Source: Saprospiraceae bacterium
GTDB taxonomy: Bacteria > Bacteroidota > Bacteroidia > Chitinophagales > Saprospiraceae
Direction: 5' to 3'
Assembly (NCBI GenBank): GCA_013001595.1
Contig: JABDMH010000106.1
Coordinates: forward strand, 1 to 64,000
Length of the DNA stretch: 64,000 nucleotides
Shown: one piece after another, positions 45,207 through 55,140 of the stretch
Position numbering within the stretch: the first letter of the stretch is position 1
Layout: each line of letters opens with the position of its first letter
Program-made: the position numbers and the translations under genes
The notes under the pieces: model-generated
Database searches by the model: none
What the model saw: the letters and a program-made list of their open reading frames with translations, nothing else
What the model was told of the DNA's origin: nothing

Positions 45207-46361
45207 CTATTTGAGAAGATTTTCATACCAATATAGACCACTTCTTCCTGGAAGTACCAAGTCGATGTCTCCATCATTATCTAGATCTGCCGCCTTCGGA
45301 TCAAGGCCCACTCCAGCTGGCCCATTCTCCTGGATGGCGTATCGCTCGAATGCTTGTCGATCGGCATCATATTCATAGCGATAGATAACCAGTGGATCAT
45401 GAGCTCCCGGATCGCGACCTTCATGAGACCAGAACCTTTTGCCATTGATGAATTCCTTTGTGCCGTTCTGGTCGAGATCTACCCACAATGGACTATGACC
45501 TTGTGACCATGTGGAGTCTATAAGGTGCTTGCGCCAGACTCTCTGCTGGCCATCTCGGTACTGTTCCATCCAATAGGTGCCATAATCATGACCCATCGAC
45601 CAGATCAGGTCGGTATCACCATCGCCATCCAAGTCATCTACGATCACAGGTATGGAGGCTTTACCTAGTTCAAATTCAGGGTGCCAAATCCAATCTCCAT
45701 TCCTCGGATCCTGAGGAGCTTCGGCCCACCCATGTATGCCGACATAGTCTCCCATTCCATCACCGTTCACATCACCAAAGCCACAACCATGTCCCGCACC
45801 TTTTGGGTGTATGGTATGTCGGGACCAATGGGGAGCCGCTTGATCAGGAGGATTGGTCACCTCATACCAAGCCGCAAATTCCCAACCATTCGGTAGAAGA
45901 TCATGCGTACCATCTCCATCGATGTCGTAAAGCCTCCCTGTTTCCATAGCTCCCGGTTCAGCAACCATGTGCTTGGTCCATTCGCCTAAGACAGCTCCCG
46001 GGTGTTCGAGCCAATAGATGGATCTGCTGCGGAAATTAACATGCACCAGATCGATCCATCCATCTTGATTGACATCTAGTTCAAGGTGGCTGTAGCCATC
46101 TGGTCTACCCTTAATAATTTCAACATCCCGCACGAAATGCTGCTTCCAGTTCGGTCCTTCATACCAGTGGGCTCCGCTGACCACATCCATGCGACCATCT
46201 TTGTTGACATCCATGACGGCACAGGCGCTATATTTCACCGTATCGCATATCACATGCAGCCGAAAGGCCAATGGTGCATTGCCATCGCGCTGACTTTGAG
46301 CCGTAGTGCCACAGCTCAATGTGCTAAGCACCGCTAAAAATACCAGGGCTCTTTTCATCAT
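45207..46361 (-). CDS. FG-GAP/VCBS-repeat lipoprotein
   Basis: 384 residues starting at MMKRALVF; the frame is open 14 codons further, into the previous gene. Lipobox TLSC. Seven calcium-loop units are visible (DVNKDGRMD, DVNQDGWID, DIDGDGTHD, DVNGDGMGD, DLDGDGDTD, DLDQNGTKE, DLDNDGDID), consistent with one seven-bladed beta-propeller like integrin alpha. Likely outer-membrane anchored binding protein. 8 bases after the PhoD-like gene. Confidence 0.88.
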   Translation of the reverse strand: MMKRALVFLAVLSTLSCGTTAQSQRDGNAPLAFRLHVICDTVKYSACAVMDVNKDGRMDVVSGAHWYEGPNWKQHFVRDVEIIKGRPDGYSHLELDVNQDGWIDLVHVNFRSRSIYWLEHPGAVLGEWTKHMVAEPGAMETGRLYDIDGDGTHDLLPNGWEFAAWYEVTNPPDQAAPHWSRHTIHPKGAGHGCGFGDVNGDGMGDYVGIHGWAEAPQDPRNGDWIWHPEFELGKASIPVIVDDLDGDGDTDLIWSMGHDYGTYWMEQYRDGQQRVWRKHLIDSTWSQGHSPLWVDLDQNGTKEFINGKRFWSHEGRDPGAHDPLVIYRYEYDADRQAFERYAIQENGPAGVGLDPKAADLDNDGDIDLVLPGRSGLYWYENLLK

Positions 46362-46369
46362 TATAATAC

Positions 46370-48013
46370 CTATAATTGATCTTGAGATATGGTGACGGGC
46401 CACCCGGGAAATTGTTTTGCTTCGCCTTCAGTCACATTGGCATAGCGAGGCCAGCACTCAAATACAACTGACTTTTCCTTCTTATTGAATCGAATGAGTC
46501 CATATCCAGCTCCATTTGAGTCCGTATCAGGATTGGCGAAGGCATGCATAGTGATCTTATTATCAAATCCATCTAGGTAGTCTCCTGTCCAGGGTAGTGG
46601 ATTGTTCGGATCATGCTGACCACCAGGCTGTTCATCTTCGGGCCACCACCATCTGCTGTAATAGTTATTGACAATGGCAGGAACTACAAATGCCCAGGGA
46701 CCATCGCGAAAAGATTTGATTCCATGGTGAATCACAGTGGCCAAATGCTGATCCCCGGCGATGTGCACTGCCTTGGCAGCCTTAATGGCTTCCAGTGCTT
46801 TGTTGCGGCCGGTCTGAGGCCATCCATTGGAGTCTAAATCGGCATGCAAGCGATTTTGCTTTTGCCCATGTAAATGCGCTCCGCCACAAAAACCCGTCTG
46901 AGAGAATACTGCTTTCAGCGCTATTCCATCCCGTTTGGTGGCCCAATCATTAAGGAAAGTCAGCTGTCTTTCTCCAAGTAGAACGAGCCCTTCTAGATCG
47001 ACAGTGGTTGGATCGTATTCTGGATTGTTAATGTGGTCGGGTCGAGGACCTTGCTGCGGAATTTTGCCCGCTGGACCGGACTTGAATTTTCGATCTTCGA
47101 TGATGGCAAAATCCACATCGCCCAGTATTAAGTTGGTATAGTATACCCCAATACCTTGTGCAATGGGCGCGGGGTCGTACGGATCCGGTAGATGTGAGGT
47201 TTGGCACCGTTCTACCATTTTAACATATTCATGATGATATCGATAGCCTCCATCATCAGCGACCTCTTTTTTGGATTTTATGCCTCCCTCTCCCCAGAGG
47301 TTGCCCTGGCCAATATCGTGGTCATCGGGAATGCAAATGCATGGACGGTCTTTGAAGAGATCTCTGAATTGTAAACCAAATTTGATCCATGCCGCTGTAT
47401 GTTCTTTATGATCATAGGATTGATCTCCGGCAAAGAACAGCAAGTCTGGATCATGGTGATCGATGTTGCGTATATAATTTGGGCGCATGCCACGATCCTT
47501 ATTTGAATTGCATGACATGGCCGCCACCACGATCTGGTCCTTATCTTGAGGGTCTTTTCTTACCAGACCTTCAAAGCTGGCTTTTTCACCATGTCTAATC
47601 CGATATGGTGTATCTCTGCTATGATCCCAATCACTCACTACAAACAGGCCTGACCATCCCAAATCATTGATCCTTATCTTTTGGATCTCCTGCCAGGTGT
47701 CTCCCTCCTTTATTTCTAGCCTAACTTCTCGAGATTCTTTGGGATATAGCGGATAAAGTTGAGCGGTAAGCTTTAAGGTATGATCAGAGACGGTGTACAT
47801 CCCAAATGCGACTACGGAATCCCTGTTGACTCTTAGATCAACAATTTTGCTGAGCGCCCGATTCCACCAGTCGTTTACAGCCAAAGTATCTAGATCTTCA
47901 AAAGGTGCTGCTACTGGTGGTGGAAGGTCTATGCCGAGTGGGTCATTGGGTTGACAGGAGTAGGTAAGTAGCAGGATTGTAAATGCCAGAAATGGTAGTG
48001 CTCGAGTTCGCAT
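46370..48013 (-). CDS. PhoD-like metallophosphatase lipoprotein
   Basis: 547 residues. Lipobox TYSC (Cys20). After an N-terminal beta domain the catalytic part shows SCNSNKDRGMR, FFAGDQSYDHKEH and CIPDDHDIGQGN, the metal-binding blocks of alkaline phosphatase D, and HIAGDQHLAT. Hydrolyses phosphodiesters or monoesters in the periplasm or at the surface. First gene of the unit with the FG-GAP protein and glycosyltransferase. Regulation not visible; no Pho box is recognised. Confidence 0.85.
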   Translation of the reverse strand: MRTRALPFLAFTILLLTYSCQPNDPLGIDLPPPVAAPFEDLDTLAVNDWWNRALSKIVDLRVNRDSVVAFGMYTVSDHTLKLTAQLYPLYPKESREVRLEIKEGDTWQEIQKIRINDLGWSGLFVVSDWDHSRDTPYRIRHGEKASFEGLVRKDPQDKDQIVVAAMSCNSNKDRGMRPNYIRNIDHHDPDLLFFAGDQSYDHKEHTAAWIKFGLQFRDLFKDRPCICIPDDHDIGQGNLWGEGGIKSKKEVADDGGYRYHHEYVKMVERCQTSHLPDPYDPAPIAQGIGVYYTNLILGDVDFAIIEDRKFKSGPAGKIPQQGPRPDHINNPEYDPTTVDLEGLVLLGERQLTFLNDWATKRDGIALKAVFSQTGFCGGAHLHGQKQNRLHADLDSNGWPQTGRNKALEAIKAAKAVHIAGDQHLATVIHHGIKSFRDGPWAFVVPAIVNNYYSRWWWPEDEQPGGQHDPNNPLPWTGDYLDGFDNKITMHAFANPDTDSNGAGYGLIRFNKKEKSVVFECWPRYANVTEGEAKQFPGWPVTISQDQL

Positions 48014-48146
48014 TTATTGAGATTTTTTTGGCAAAAAAATACCGGAAGATAACGAAATAGGGGAGAACCAAACTCAATGCTTCGTCGTGACCTGGATCAT
48101 ATACTTTTACCACAATGGTGAAAATAGGATGATAGCTGCCCTGACC

Positions 48147-48767
48147 TTATTTAGCCGGTGGCATGGTGCCAAAGACCCAATCCCAAAGTGGGCTGGACAC
48201 TCCAAAAGCCTTATCAGGGAATTTGTAATGATGTAGGGCATGGTGCTTTTTCTGCTTCTTCAAAAACGAAGGCACCTTAAGGGCATGAGTCTGAAAATGC
48301 ACAAAAGTATAAGTGAGGTAGCCGGTCATAAAGCCGGGAATGAATAGATATACGTAGGAGCCCAAAAGCAAGGAAAAGAACAAAAAGAGGATGCTGAGGA
48401 TGATCAACCCGGGAAGGGGTGGCATCAAAATCCGATTGGTATCATGCGGAAATTCGTGGTGAATGCCATGAAAGACATATGCCAGCTTGGCAGCCAATTT
48501 TGAATTTGGGAAGTGCACATCCAGATGAAATAAGTAGCGATGGGCAAAGTACTCGAAAAGGGTCCAAGAGAAGAAAGCCCCAATAAAGATAAGAATGGCT
48601 TTGCCCGCCTGGTCAGTAATAGACAAAGAGGTCGCCTTATATAGCAATATGATTACCACCGTAGCGTACACGCACGCACTGACTAATGGAGGAGCCTTGG
48701 TAAATACCTCTAGAAATGGATAACGAAATAGTTTTCCTTGTCCCTGTGTTTTTACGGTCTCTTTCAT
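48147..48767 (-). CDS. Fatty acid hydroxylase-family membrane enzyme
   Basis: 206 residues with four membrane helices. The di-iron histidine clusters of the family are present: HRYLFH, HGIHHEFPHD, HFQTH and HHALHHYKFPD. The size and clusters fit fatty acid 2-hydroxylase or sterol desaturase. With the serine-palmitoyltransferase-like gene at 24474 it could make hydroxylated sphingolipids; the link is inference. Minus strand, separate unit. Confidence 0.88.
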   Translation of the reverse strand: MKETVKTQGQGKLFRYPFLEVFTKAPPLVSACVYATVVIILLYKATSLSITDQAGKAILIFIGAFFSWTLFEYFAHRYLFHLDVHFPNSKLAAKLAYVFHGIHHEFPHDTNRILMPPLPGLIILSILFLFFSLLLGSYVYLFIPGFMTGYLTYTFVHFQTHALKVPSFLKKQKKHHALHHYKFPDKAFGVSSPLWDWVFGTMPPAK

Positions 48768-48914
48768 TTCTTCAGATTGTGTGGATTGAAATGTAGTACA
48801 CTATCCAAAAATGGTCAAAGTGCCAAGTCGCCTTTTTAACTGACTTTAATCACCTTTCCATTTATTTTCCAAAGATAGATACATATCTTAAGCAATTCAT
48901 TAATCTGGACAGGT

Positions 48915-49937
48915 ATGTCATCAAATCGTAGATCTTTTCTAAAAATAGGTAGCATGTTGGTGCCCTCTTCTTTCATACCTCATAAACACCTACGGCCTGC
49001 GAAGAAGCCAGTGGTCATTTCCACATGGGATAGTGGCGTCACTGCCAATCGAGGTGCTTGGTCGATACTTAGTAGCAATGGCAATGCTTTGGATGCCGTG
49101 GAGCAGGCAGGGATTGACATTGAAAATGAAGTGAGTTGTTGCGTTGGGCTGTCCGGCTATCCAGACAGGGACGGTTATGTCACACTCGATGCATGCATTA
49201 TGGACCATGAGGCTAACTGCGGATCGGTAGCATTTCTAGAACGGATCAAACATCCCATCTCTGTGGCACGAAAAGTGATGGAGGAGACACCGCACATTAT
49301 GCTAGTAGGTGCAGGCGCTCAACAGTTTGCCCTTGAACAGGGATTTCCCCTGGAGTCACCAGATCTTTCTCCAGAAGCACAAAAAGCCTATGAGCGATGG
49401 TTGGAGCAATCTGATTATAAGCCGGTGATCAATGTAGAGCGGCAGGATCCAATGCCAGCAAAAGGCCAGGTGCCCAAGCGACTGGAGGATGGATCTTTCA
49501 ATCATGATACAATGGGCACGATCGCCATAGATATGGTTGGAAATCTTTCGGGGATGTGTACGACCAGTGGTTTAGCCTTCAAAGTGCATGGTAGGGTTGG
49601 TGATTCGCCCATCATCGGTGCAGCCTTGTTTGTTGACAATGAAGTAGGTACAGCGGTGTGCACTGGAAAAGGGGAGGAAGTGATCAGAACTGCTGGTGCT
49701 CACTTGGTGGTAGAATATATGAGGGATGGATTGGCACCTGAAATGGCTTGCCGTAAATGCATCGAACGTATTGTGGGTCGAGATAAGCAAATGGCAAAAG
49801 ACTTTCAGGTTGGCATCATCGCATTGAATAAGCAGGGTGAAGTTGGAGCCTTTGCCGTGCAAAAGGGTTTCAACTATGTGGTGACCAATGATCATCAGGT
49901 AGATGAGATTATCAATGCCCGTAGTTATTTTGGATAA
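48915..49937 (+). CDS. Glycosylasparaginase (N4-(beta-N-acetylglucosaminyl)-L-asparaginase)
   Basis: 340 residues, Ntn-hydrolase. The autocleavage site is NHDTMGTIAIDM with Thr199 as the new N-terminal nucleophile, followed by GLAFKVHGRVGDSPIIGAALF and GKGEEVIRTAGA. Cuts the GlcNAc-Asn bond, so it may process N-linked glycopeptides. The N-terminus (NRRSFLKIGSML) resembles a Tat signal, so it is likely exported. Divergent from the fatty acid hydroxylase gene. Confidence 0.9.
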   Translation: MSSNRRSFLKIGSMLVPSSFIPHKHLRPAKKPVVISTWDSGVTANRGAWSILSSNGNALDAVEQAGIDIENEVSCCVGLSGYPDRDGYVTLDACIMDHEANCGSVAFLERIKHPISVARKVMEETPHIMLVGAGAQQFALEQGFPLESPDLSPEAQKAYERWLEQSDYKPVINVERQDPMPAKGQVPKRLEDGSFNHDTMGTIAIDMVGNLSGMCTTSGLAFKVHGRVGDSPIIGAALFVDNEVGTAVCTGKGEEVIRTAGAHLVVEYMRDGLAPEMACRKCIERIVGRDKQMAKDFQVGIIALNKQGEVGAFAVQKGFNYVVTNDHQVDEIINARSYFG

Positions 49938-49992
49938 GGGTCTTTGCTACGATTGACAGGTGTAGGCAAGTCAGTAAGTTGGCTAATAACTG

Positions 49993-50532
49993 TTAGAACT
50001 TCAGCAAATGATAGCCCCTTTGCATGTACATGGTAACGGTTGTAAGCATGGACGTAGCAATACCTACTTTTGAATAAACCTGATCCGGAACAATCTTTTC
50101 ATGAATGAGGGATTGACCGCAAACAGTGATCAAAACTCCAGTAGCCTCCAAGGCATCAATTAACTTGAGATTGGGATTGGGGCAGCCATAAATATCTGCG
50201 TAAGCTTCTTCATTTAGCAAGGTGACTGTGGCCCCGCCATGAACTGCCAGTACGATGTCCAAGGAATCTGAAGGCACACCTCCGAGTGAATGCAAATTCA
50301 TCAGTCGAGCCACATTGTTTAGAGCAGGGTTTATTTTCTTTGGATCTTCTTGTCCGGAAACAATGTCAATGACAATCTGATAGCGAAGGTTGGGATCGGG
50401 CTTTACGGTAGCATCATGGAGTGGATAGATGCCACCAAATTGCTTGATGATGGGGTTGACAAAATCTTCCTGCTGTGCATGAAGATCGAAAAGAATAATA
50501 AGTAGGGATGTAGCAAGCAAATATCGCATCAT
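49993..50532 (-). CDS. Exported DsrE-family protein
   Basis: 179 residues from MMRYLLATSLL; the frame continues 14 codons earlier without benefit. Signal peptide ending DLHAQ. The core IVLAVHGGATVTLLN ... DALEATGVLITVCGQSL fits the DsrE/DsrF sulfur-carrier fold, with the Cys in VCGQSL. Proteins of this kind are common in Bacteroidota periplasm; role not established. Convergent with the glycosylasparaginase. Confidence 0.8.
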   Translation of the reverse strand: MMRYLLATSLLIILFDLHAQQEDFVNPIIKQFGGIYPLHDATVKPDPNLRYQIVIDIVSGQEDPKKINPALNNVARLMNLHSLGGVPSDSLDIVLAVHGGATVTLLNEEAYADIYGCPNPNLKLIDALEATGVLITVCGQSLIHEKIVPDQVYSKVGIATSMLTTVTMYMQRGYHLLKF

Positions 50533-51416
50533 AGTAAAACATTCCTTTGTGATCAATTCACTGAATAAATTCAAGTTAAATTTGAAAATGGGTGATTCTC
50601 CTCTTCATTACAACTCAAAATCTATTTTAGGTCCTTCATCAGATAAATATCTCGATAGAGCAATAGGTTTGTCGACGCCAATATCAGTACGTCATACTCT
50701 TCGCAATTAGCAAGGGACTTACAGAGACCTCGCTGCCATGCATAAATAAGAAATATTCATCACAGGTATCACACTTTGGCCATGGCTTCTTGCAAACCGG
50801 CTTGATTAATGCAGATTTAGCCTTGCCCTAAAATATAATCGATTTCACTGGGAAACGATAATGACTTCTTCACTTAGCTAATCAGTTATTTTTACTTACG
50901 CTCTAACTCTTGGCGAAAGAAATTAGTAGGCTCACGCACTGTGTCTATCCTCACTCTGTCCGGGATTTTCAACTAAATCATTGCATACGTTTACATAGTT
51001 TACCGGGAGTCAGATCTTACGTATAAGGCTTAGGAGTACATCTAGTAAGCCAAAGTACTTCGTATGCATAGAAAGAAGCTACAGTAGGATCAATTGAGCG
51101 CAATATTTAGATGGTCAGTGCGCCTGAAATGATGCAAGTCATTAGGCTCCTTGCTCAGGGCCATGACCCAGCGAATTAGGGGAGTGATTATTGCATGAAG
51201 TGACTGGTTATCAAATATCTGCTGGACCCAGGGGATATTGACTTTTCTATTTTGGAATATTTGAGAACTTTTCCAAGCAATAAGATCCTATATTCTGTAT
51301 TCGATGTCTGCTCACAAAATAAGGCATCCTCAGCCATTATTACTTCAAATATTATCAATCAGCAATAATAATATGGTGGTGAAAGAATAGATCAAATCAT
51401 CTAACTATTTTGCAGT
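50533..51416. other. Long gene-free interval
   Basis: 884 bases between two genes reading away from each other. Six-frame reading shows only short interrupted frames. I see no tRNA, rRNA or family motif. It could hold an untranslated RNA or the remains of a lost gene. A/T-rich except around 51120-51240. Confidence 0.5.
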
Positions 51417-52427
51417 GTGAAAAATGAACACATACCGAAAATTGAATTACATGTGCATTTGGACTGTTGCCTCAGTTTCGACGTTGTGCAAAAGTTAGAT
51501 GCAAGCATCGATGAACGACAGTATAGAAAGTATTTTCGGGCAAATGGAAAATGTGCCAACCTGGCTGACTACTTGCAACGAGCAACGCGTGCGGTCGATT
51601 TAATGCAGTCTGATAGGTCGCTCAAGTTGGTCACGGATGATCTGTTCGACCAATTGGTAACAGATAGAGTCATTTATGCAGAGATCAGATTTGCTCCATT
51701 GCTACATACCCGACAGGGATTGGGAGAGGAAGAAATTGTGCGTATAGTCACGGATGCAGTAGCTGAGAATATTGAACGTACGGGTATTTCTGCCAACCTT
51801 ATTTTATGCACACTGCGGCATTATTCTCAAGCACAGAGCATATCAACCGCTGAGTTGGTTTATGCCTTTAGAGATCAGGGTGTGGTAGCCCTTGATCTGG
51901 CTGCTGACGAAGCTGGATTTTCCATAGACAATCATGTCTTGGCATTTGAATATGCCAAGGCCAATGGCATGCACACAACTGCCCATGCGGGTGAAGCATG
52001 CTCTGCGGAAAGTGTTTGGGAGACAATCGATCAGTTGAAACCAGACCGCATAGGACATGGTATTAGAGCTAGTGAAGACCCTGCATTGGTTGAATATATT
52101 AAGCACCAAGGAATACATTTGGAAATATGTCCCACCAGTAATATTCAAACAAATATTTATTCGAAAATGTACGATCATCCGGTTGATCAATTATTAGGGG
52201 CAGGAATTTCTCTAAGTATTAATACAGATGGAAGGACCATTTCTGGAACCAGCTTGACCGAGGAGTATACCAAGTTGGTGCATGCATTCTCCTGGGGTTT
52301 GGCAGAATTCAGGCAAGTCAATTGCAATGCCTTAGACGCGGCTTTTATAGACGAAGATCTGAAGCGTGCATTGTCTTCAGTGATAGATAGTGCCTATGGA
52401 ACAAATTTGATTTCCTCCCGGCAATAG
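51417..52427 (+). CDS. add: Adenosine deaminase-family protein
   Basis: 336 residues from a GTG codon (another GTG is two bases earlier, out of frame). Zinc ligands HVH (12 and 14) in LHVHLDCCLS, HAGEACS with the catalytic Glu, RIGHGIRAS and SINTDGRT. The variant LDCCLS instead of LDGS, and NTDGR instead of NTDDP, mark an ADA-like subfamily that may use another purine. Converts adenosine or a related 6-aminopurine to the hydroxy form. A TATTTTG-like -7 box ends 4 bases before the GTG. Confidence 0.88.
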   Translation: MKNEHIPKIELHVHLDCCLSFDVVQKLDASIDERQYRKYFRANGKCANLADYLQRATRAVDLMQSDRSLKLVTDDLFDQLVTDRVIYAEIRFAPLLHTRQGLGEEEIVRIVTDAVAENIERTGISANLILCTLRHYSQAQSISTAELVYAFRDQGVVALDLAADEAGFSIDNHVLAFEYAKANGMHTTAHAGEACSAESVWETIDQLKPDRIGHGIRASEDPALVEYIKHQGIHLEICPTSNIQTNIYSKMYDHPVDQLLGAGISLSINTDGRTISGTSLTEEYTKLVHAFSWGLAEFRQVNCNALDAAFIDEDLKRALSSVIDSAYGTNLISSRQ

Positions 52428-52430
52428 ATG

Positions 52431-54260
52431 TTATTGGTACCCTGCAGCCTGAAGTTGGAATAGCTCTGCATACAGCCCTTCCTGATCAAGCAATTGTTGG
52501 TGGGTACCCAGCTCAAGAATTTCTCCATGTTTTAATACAAGGATTCGATTTGCCATGCGAACGGTACTAAATCGATGCGAGATGATCACCGCTGTCTTTC
52601 CCGTTGTCAGTTCAGCAAATCGCTCAAAAGCTTGAAATTCTGCGCGCGCATCTAGCGTTGCGGTCGGCTCATCCAAAATAAGTAATTTGGCATCTTTCAT
52701 ATATGCCCTGGCCAAGGCCACTTTCTGCCATTCACCTCCCGAGAGATCTTTTCCCTCTGCAAATCGTTTACCCAGGACCTGTTCATATTTTTTTGGCAGG
52801 CCTTGGATGACAGGATCAGCCAGACTGTTGACCGCAGCCATTTCAATCTGGTCTTGATCGTTGATTTTCGAAATGTCGCCAATGGAAATGTTATCTGCAG
52901 CCGTGAAGTAGTAGCGCACATAGTCTTGAAATATTACGCCAATGGCGTACCTATATTGGGCCAAATCATATTCTTTGATGTTGATGCCATCGAGGAAAAT
53001 ATTGCCTTCATTGGGATCATAGAGCCGGGCAAGGAGTTTGACGAGTGTTGTCTTTCCTGCGCCGTTTTCTCCAACCAGGGCCAGTTTCTCTCCTGCCCTT
53101 AGGGTAAAACTAATATTCCTTACTGCCCATTCATCTGAACCCGGATATTTAAAACCGACCTTATCGAAGGTAAAACCTGCTCTAATTATTGGGGGCATTG
53201 GTTTGTTACCCTCATTGATATGCATGTTTGCCTCAATGTCCATAAAGGAAAAATAATCTTGCAGATACAAGGCATATTCTGTGATGCGAGAAAATCGTGA
53301 AAAGATGCTTTGCAACTGGTTGCGCAACCGACTGAATGATCCAGAGAGAAAAGTCAAATCTCCCAATGTGAGTAGACCGCCTACAGTGCGTAGGATGATG
53401 AGAATGTAGGCTCCGTAATAGGCACAATCACCAATGATGTGATAAACACTTCCCCATACCGTCCTGCGAATGGCCAGCTTTCTATTGGCCTGGTAATATT
53501 TGTCGGCCAGTTTTCTGAAGCGACTAGCTAAGAAAGATGAGAGTCCAAACAATTTGATCTCCTTTGCGGTAGCATCACTGGCACCAATATATCTAAGGTA
53601 ATCCAGCTTTCGCCGCTCTGGAGTCCAACTGCGTACCAATGAATAGCTGGATCTACTGAAATGAGCTTCATTGAGAAAACTGGGAATAATGGCAAATAAG
53701 AGTAGAATCACAAGCCAAGGCTCAAAAACGATCAGTCCGGTTATCAAGGATAAGACCGTAATTATGTCTTGTAGCTGTCCCAATACCATTGTCATCAGAG
53801 ATACTCTACCGGTGGTTTGTCGGCGAGCACGCTCCAATTTGTCGTAAAATTCAGGATCTTCAAATTGCGCGAGGTCCATTTTGGCCGCTTGCTCTATTAA
53901 CTCGATCGACGATTTATTAGCATATAAATCACCCAAGAGGGTATCGAACAATGTAATACCCCTATTAAGGACATCAGAAATGATAGCCAGGAAAAGCTCC
54001 CAACCCAGCAGCCACCAGATTCTTGAATAGATGGGTGCTTCCATACTCATCTGCACCACTACTTCATCGATTATCAATTTACCCAACCAAAGCATCAATA
54101 CAGGCAACACGGATTTCACTAGCCTGGATCCGACATTGGCCACAAATAGGAGGTTGCTGGTATTCCAGATCATTTGGAAGAACCGGGGCAGGTAGCGTAA
54201 TGATCTTGTACTCTCCACCAGTCCAGGTTTCTTCGCTTTATTTCTTGTTGATGTAGTCAT
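52431..54260 (-). CDS. ABC exporter, fused membrane and ATPase domains
   Basis: 609 residues from MTTSTRNKAKK; the frame runs 37 codons further without family similarity. N-terminal half: six membrane helices (type IV exporter). ATPase: Walker A LVGENGAGKTT, signature LSGGEWQK, Walker B LLILDEPTATLD and His switch IISHRFST. A homodimeric exporter of lipids, peptides or drugs. Stops 3 bases before the adenosine deaminase end. Substrate unknown. Confidence 0.93.
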   Translation of the reverse strand: MTTSTRNKAKKPGLVESTRSLRYLPRFFQMIWNTSNLLFVANVGSRLVKSVLPVLMLWLGKLIIDEVVVQMSMEAPIYSRIWWLLGWELFLAIISDVLNRGITLFDTLLGDLYANKSSIELIEQAAKMDLAQFEDPEFYDKLERARRQTTGRVSLMTMVLGQLQDIITVLSLITGLIVFEPWLVILLLFAIIPSFLNEAHFSRSSYSLVRSWTPERRKLDYLRYIGASDATAKEIKLFGLSSFLASRFRKLADKYYQANRKLAIRRTVWGSVYHIIGDCAYYGAYILIILRTVGGLLTLGDLTFLSGSFSRLRNQLQSIFSRFSRITEYALYLQDYFSFMDIEANMHINEGNKPMPPIIRAGFTFDKVGFKYPGSDEWAVRNISFTLRAGEKLALVGENGAGKTTLVKLLARLYDPNEGNIFLDGINIKEYDLAQYRYAIGVIFQDYVRYYFTAADNISIGDISKINDQDQIEMAAVNSLADPVIQGLPKKYEQVLGKRFAEGKDLSGGEWQKVALARAYMKDAKLLILDEPTATLDARAEFQAFERFAELTTGKTAVIISHRFSTVRMANRILVLKHGEILELGTHQQLLDQEGLYAELFQLQAAGYQ

Positions 54261-54379
54261 CCCTTTGTTAACCCACCGATGTACATAAAAGTTGACCTTC
54301 AAATTTAGAAACCTGCCTCGATGGTAGCCCCATGAATGTCTTATCTTTCGCTGGTAACAACATTTGAACACGTTCCTTT

Positions 54380-55123
54380 ATGAAGCATTTTGTGGCCTAC
54401 GCTAGGTTGTTTTTCTTTTTGAGCACAATGGCCATTGGTATTCTCTTTTGCATGATCAGTGCGGTGTTCGGAGGAAATTTCATCAGGAGGAACATTAAGA
54501 TTCGCAAGGCCTGGATTCGGTTCGTCGCACCATTAATGGGTATCCGTATGAAGCAGACAGGATTCATACCAGATGGACCCTGTCTATTTATAAGTAACCA
54601 TCGCAGTTTTTTGGATCCAGTAGTGGCTTTATATTATGTCTCCGCCTGGCCACTAGCAAAGGCAGAAATTAGCAGATATCCCCTGATTGGTTATGGGACA
54701 CGCCTTACGGGTATATTATTTGTAAATCGAGGGAGCATGGACAGTAGAAGAGGAGCTAAGCATGCCATCGCCCAAGTGTTGAGCAGGGGCGAAGGGGTGT
54801 TGGTCTACGCAGAAGGAACCACAAATACGGATGCCAAAACCATTGAGCTCAAAGGTGGCTCCTTTAAAGTGGCAATGGATCTGGGCGTGCCGATTATTCC
54901 CATAGCCATCGAATATGAAGATACAGGAGACCATTGGGGAGGTAGCTCTCTGCTGACGCACTACATCAAGCAGGTAGGAAAGAGAAAAACAGCCTGTGCC
55001 ATCGCCTTTGGACCTACAATCCATGGAGTAGACTATCGAGATTCCGTGCAAAAAACAAAGCTATGGATGGATAGTCAGCTGCTTGAATTTAGGCAAGAGT
55101 TTGATGCCAAATTAGATAGGTAG
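54380..55123 (+). CDS. plsC: 1-acyl-sn-glycerol-3-phosphate acyltransferase
   Basis: 247 residues with one N-terminal membrane helix. HX4D box is NHRSFLDP (His74, Asp79) and the glycerophosphate-binding block is YAEGTTNTD. Acylates lysophosphatidic acid in phospholipid synthesis. Divergent from the ABC exporter and convergent with the nuclease gene. Confidence 0.93.
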   Translation: MKHFVAYARLFFFLSTMAIGILFCMISAVFGGNFIRRNIKIRKAWIRFVAPLMGIRMKQTGFIPDGPCLFISNHRSFLDPVVALYYVSAWPLAKAEISRYPLIGYGTRLTGILFVNRGSMDSRRGAKHAIAQVLSRGEGVLVYAEGTTNTDAKTIELKGGSFKVAMDLGVPIIPIAIEYEDTGDHWGGSSLLTHYIKQVGKRKTACAIAFGPTIHGVDYRDSVQKTKLWMDSQLLEFRQEFDAKLDR

Positions 55124-55140
55124 TTATTATTCCTGGAGAA

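Noticed and set aside
54261-54371. 37-codon extension of the ABC exporter ORF
   Set aside because: Arg/Trp/Cys-rich without similarity, and runs into the divergent plsC control region.
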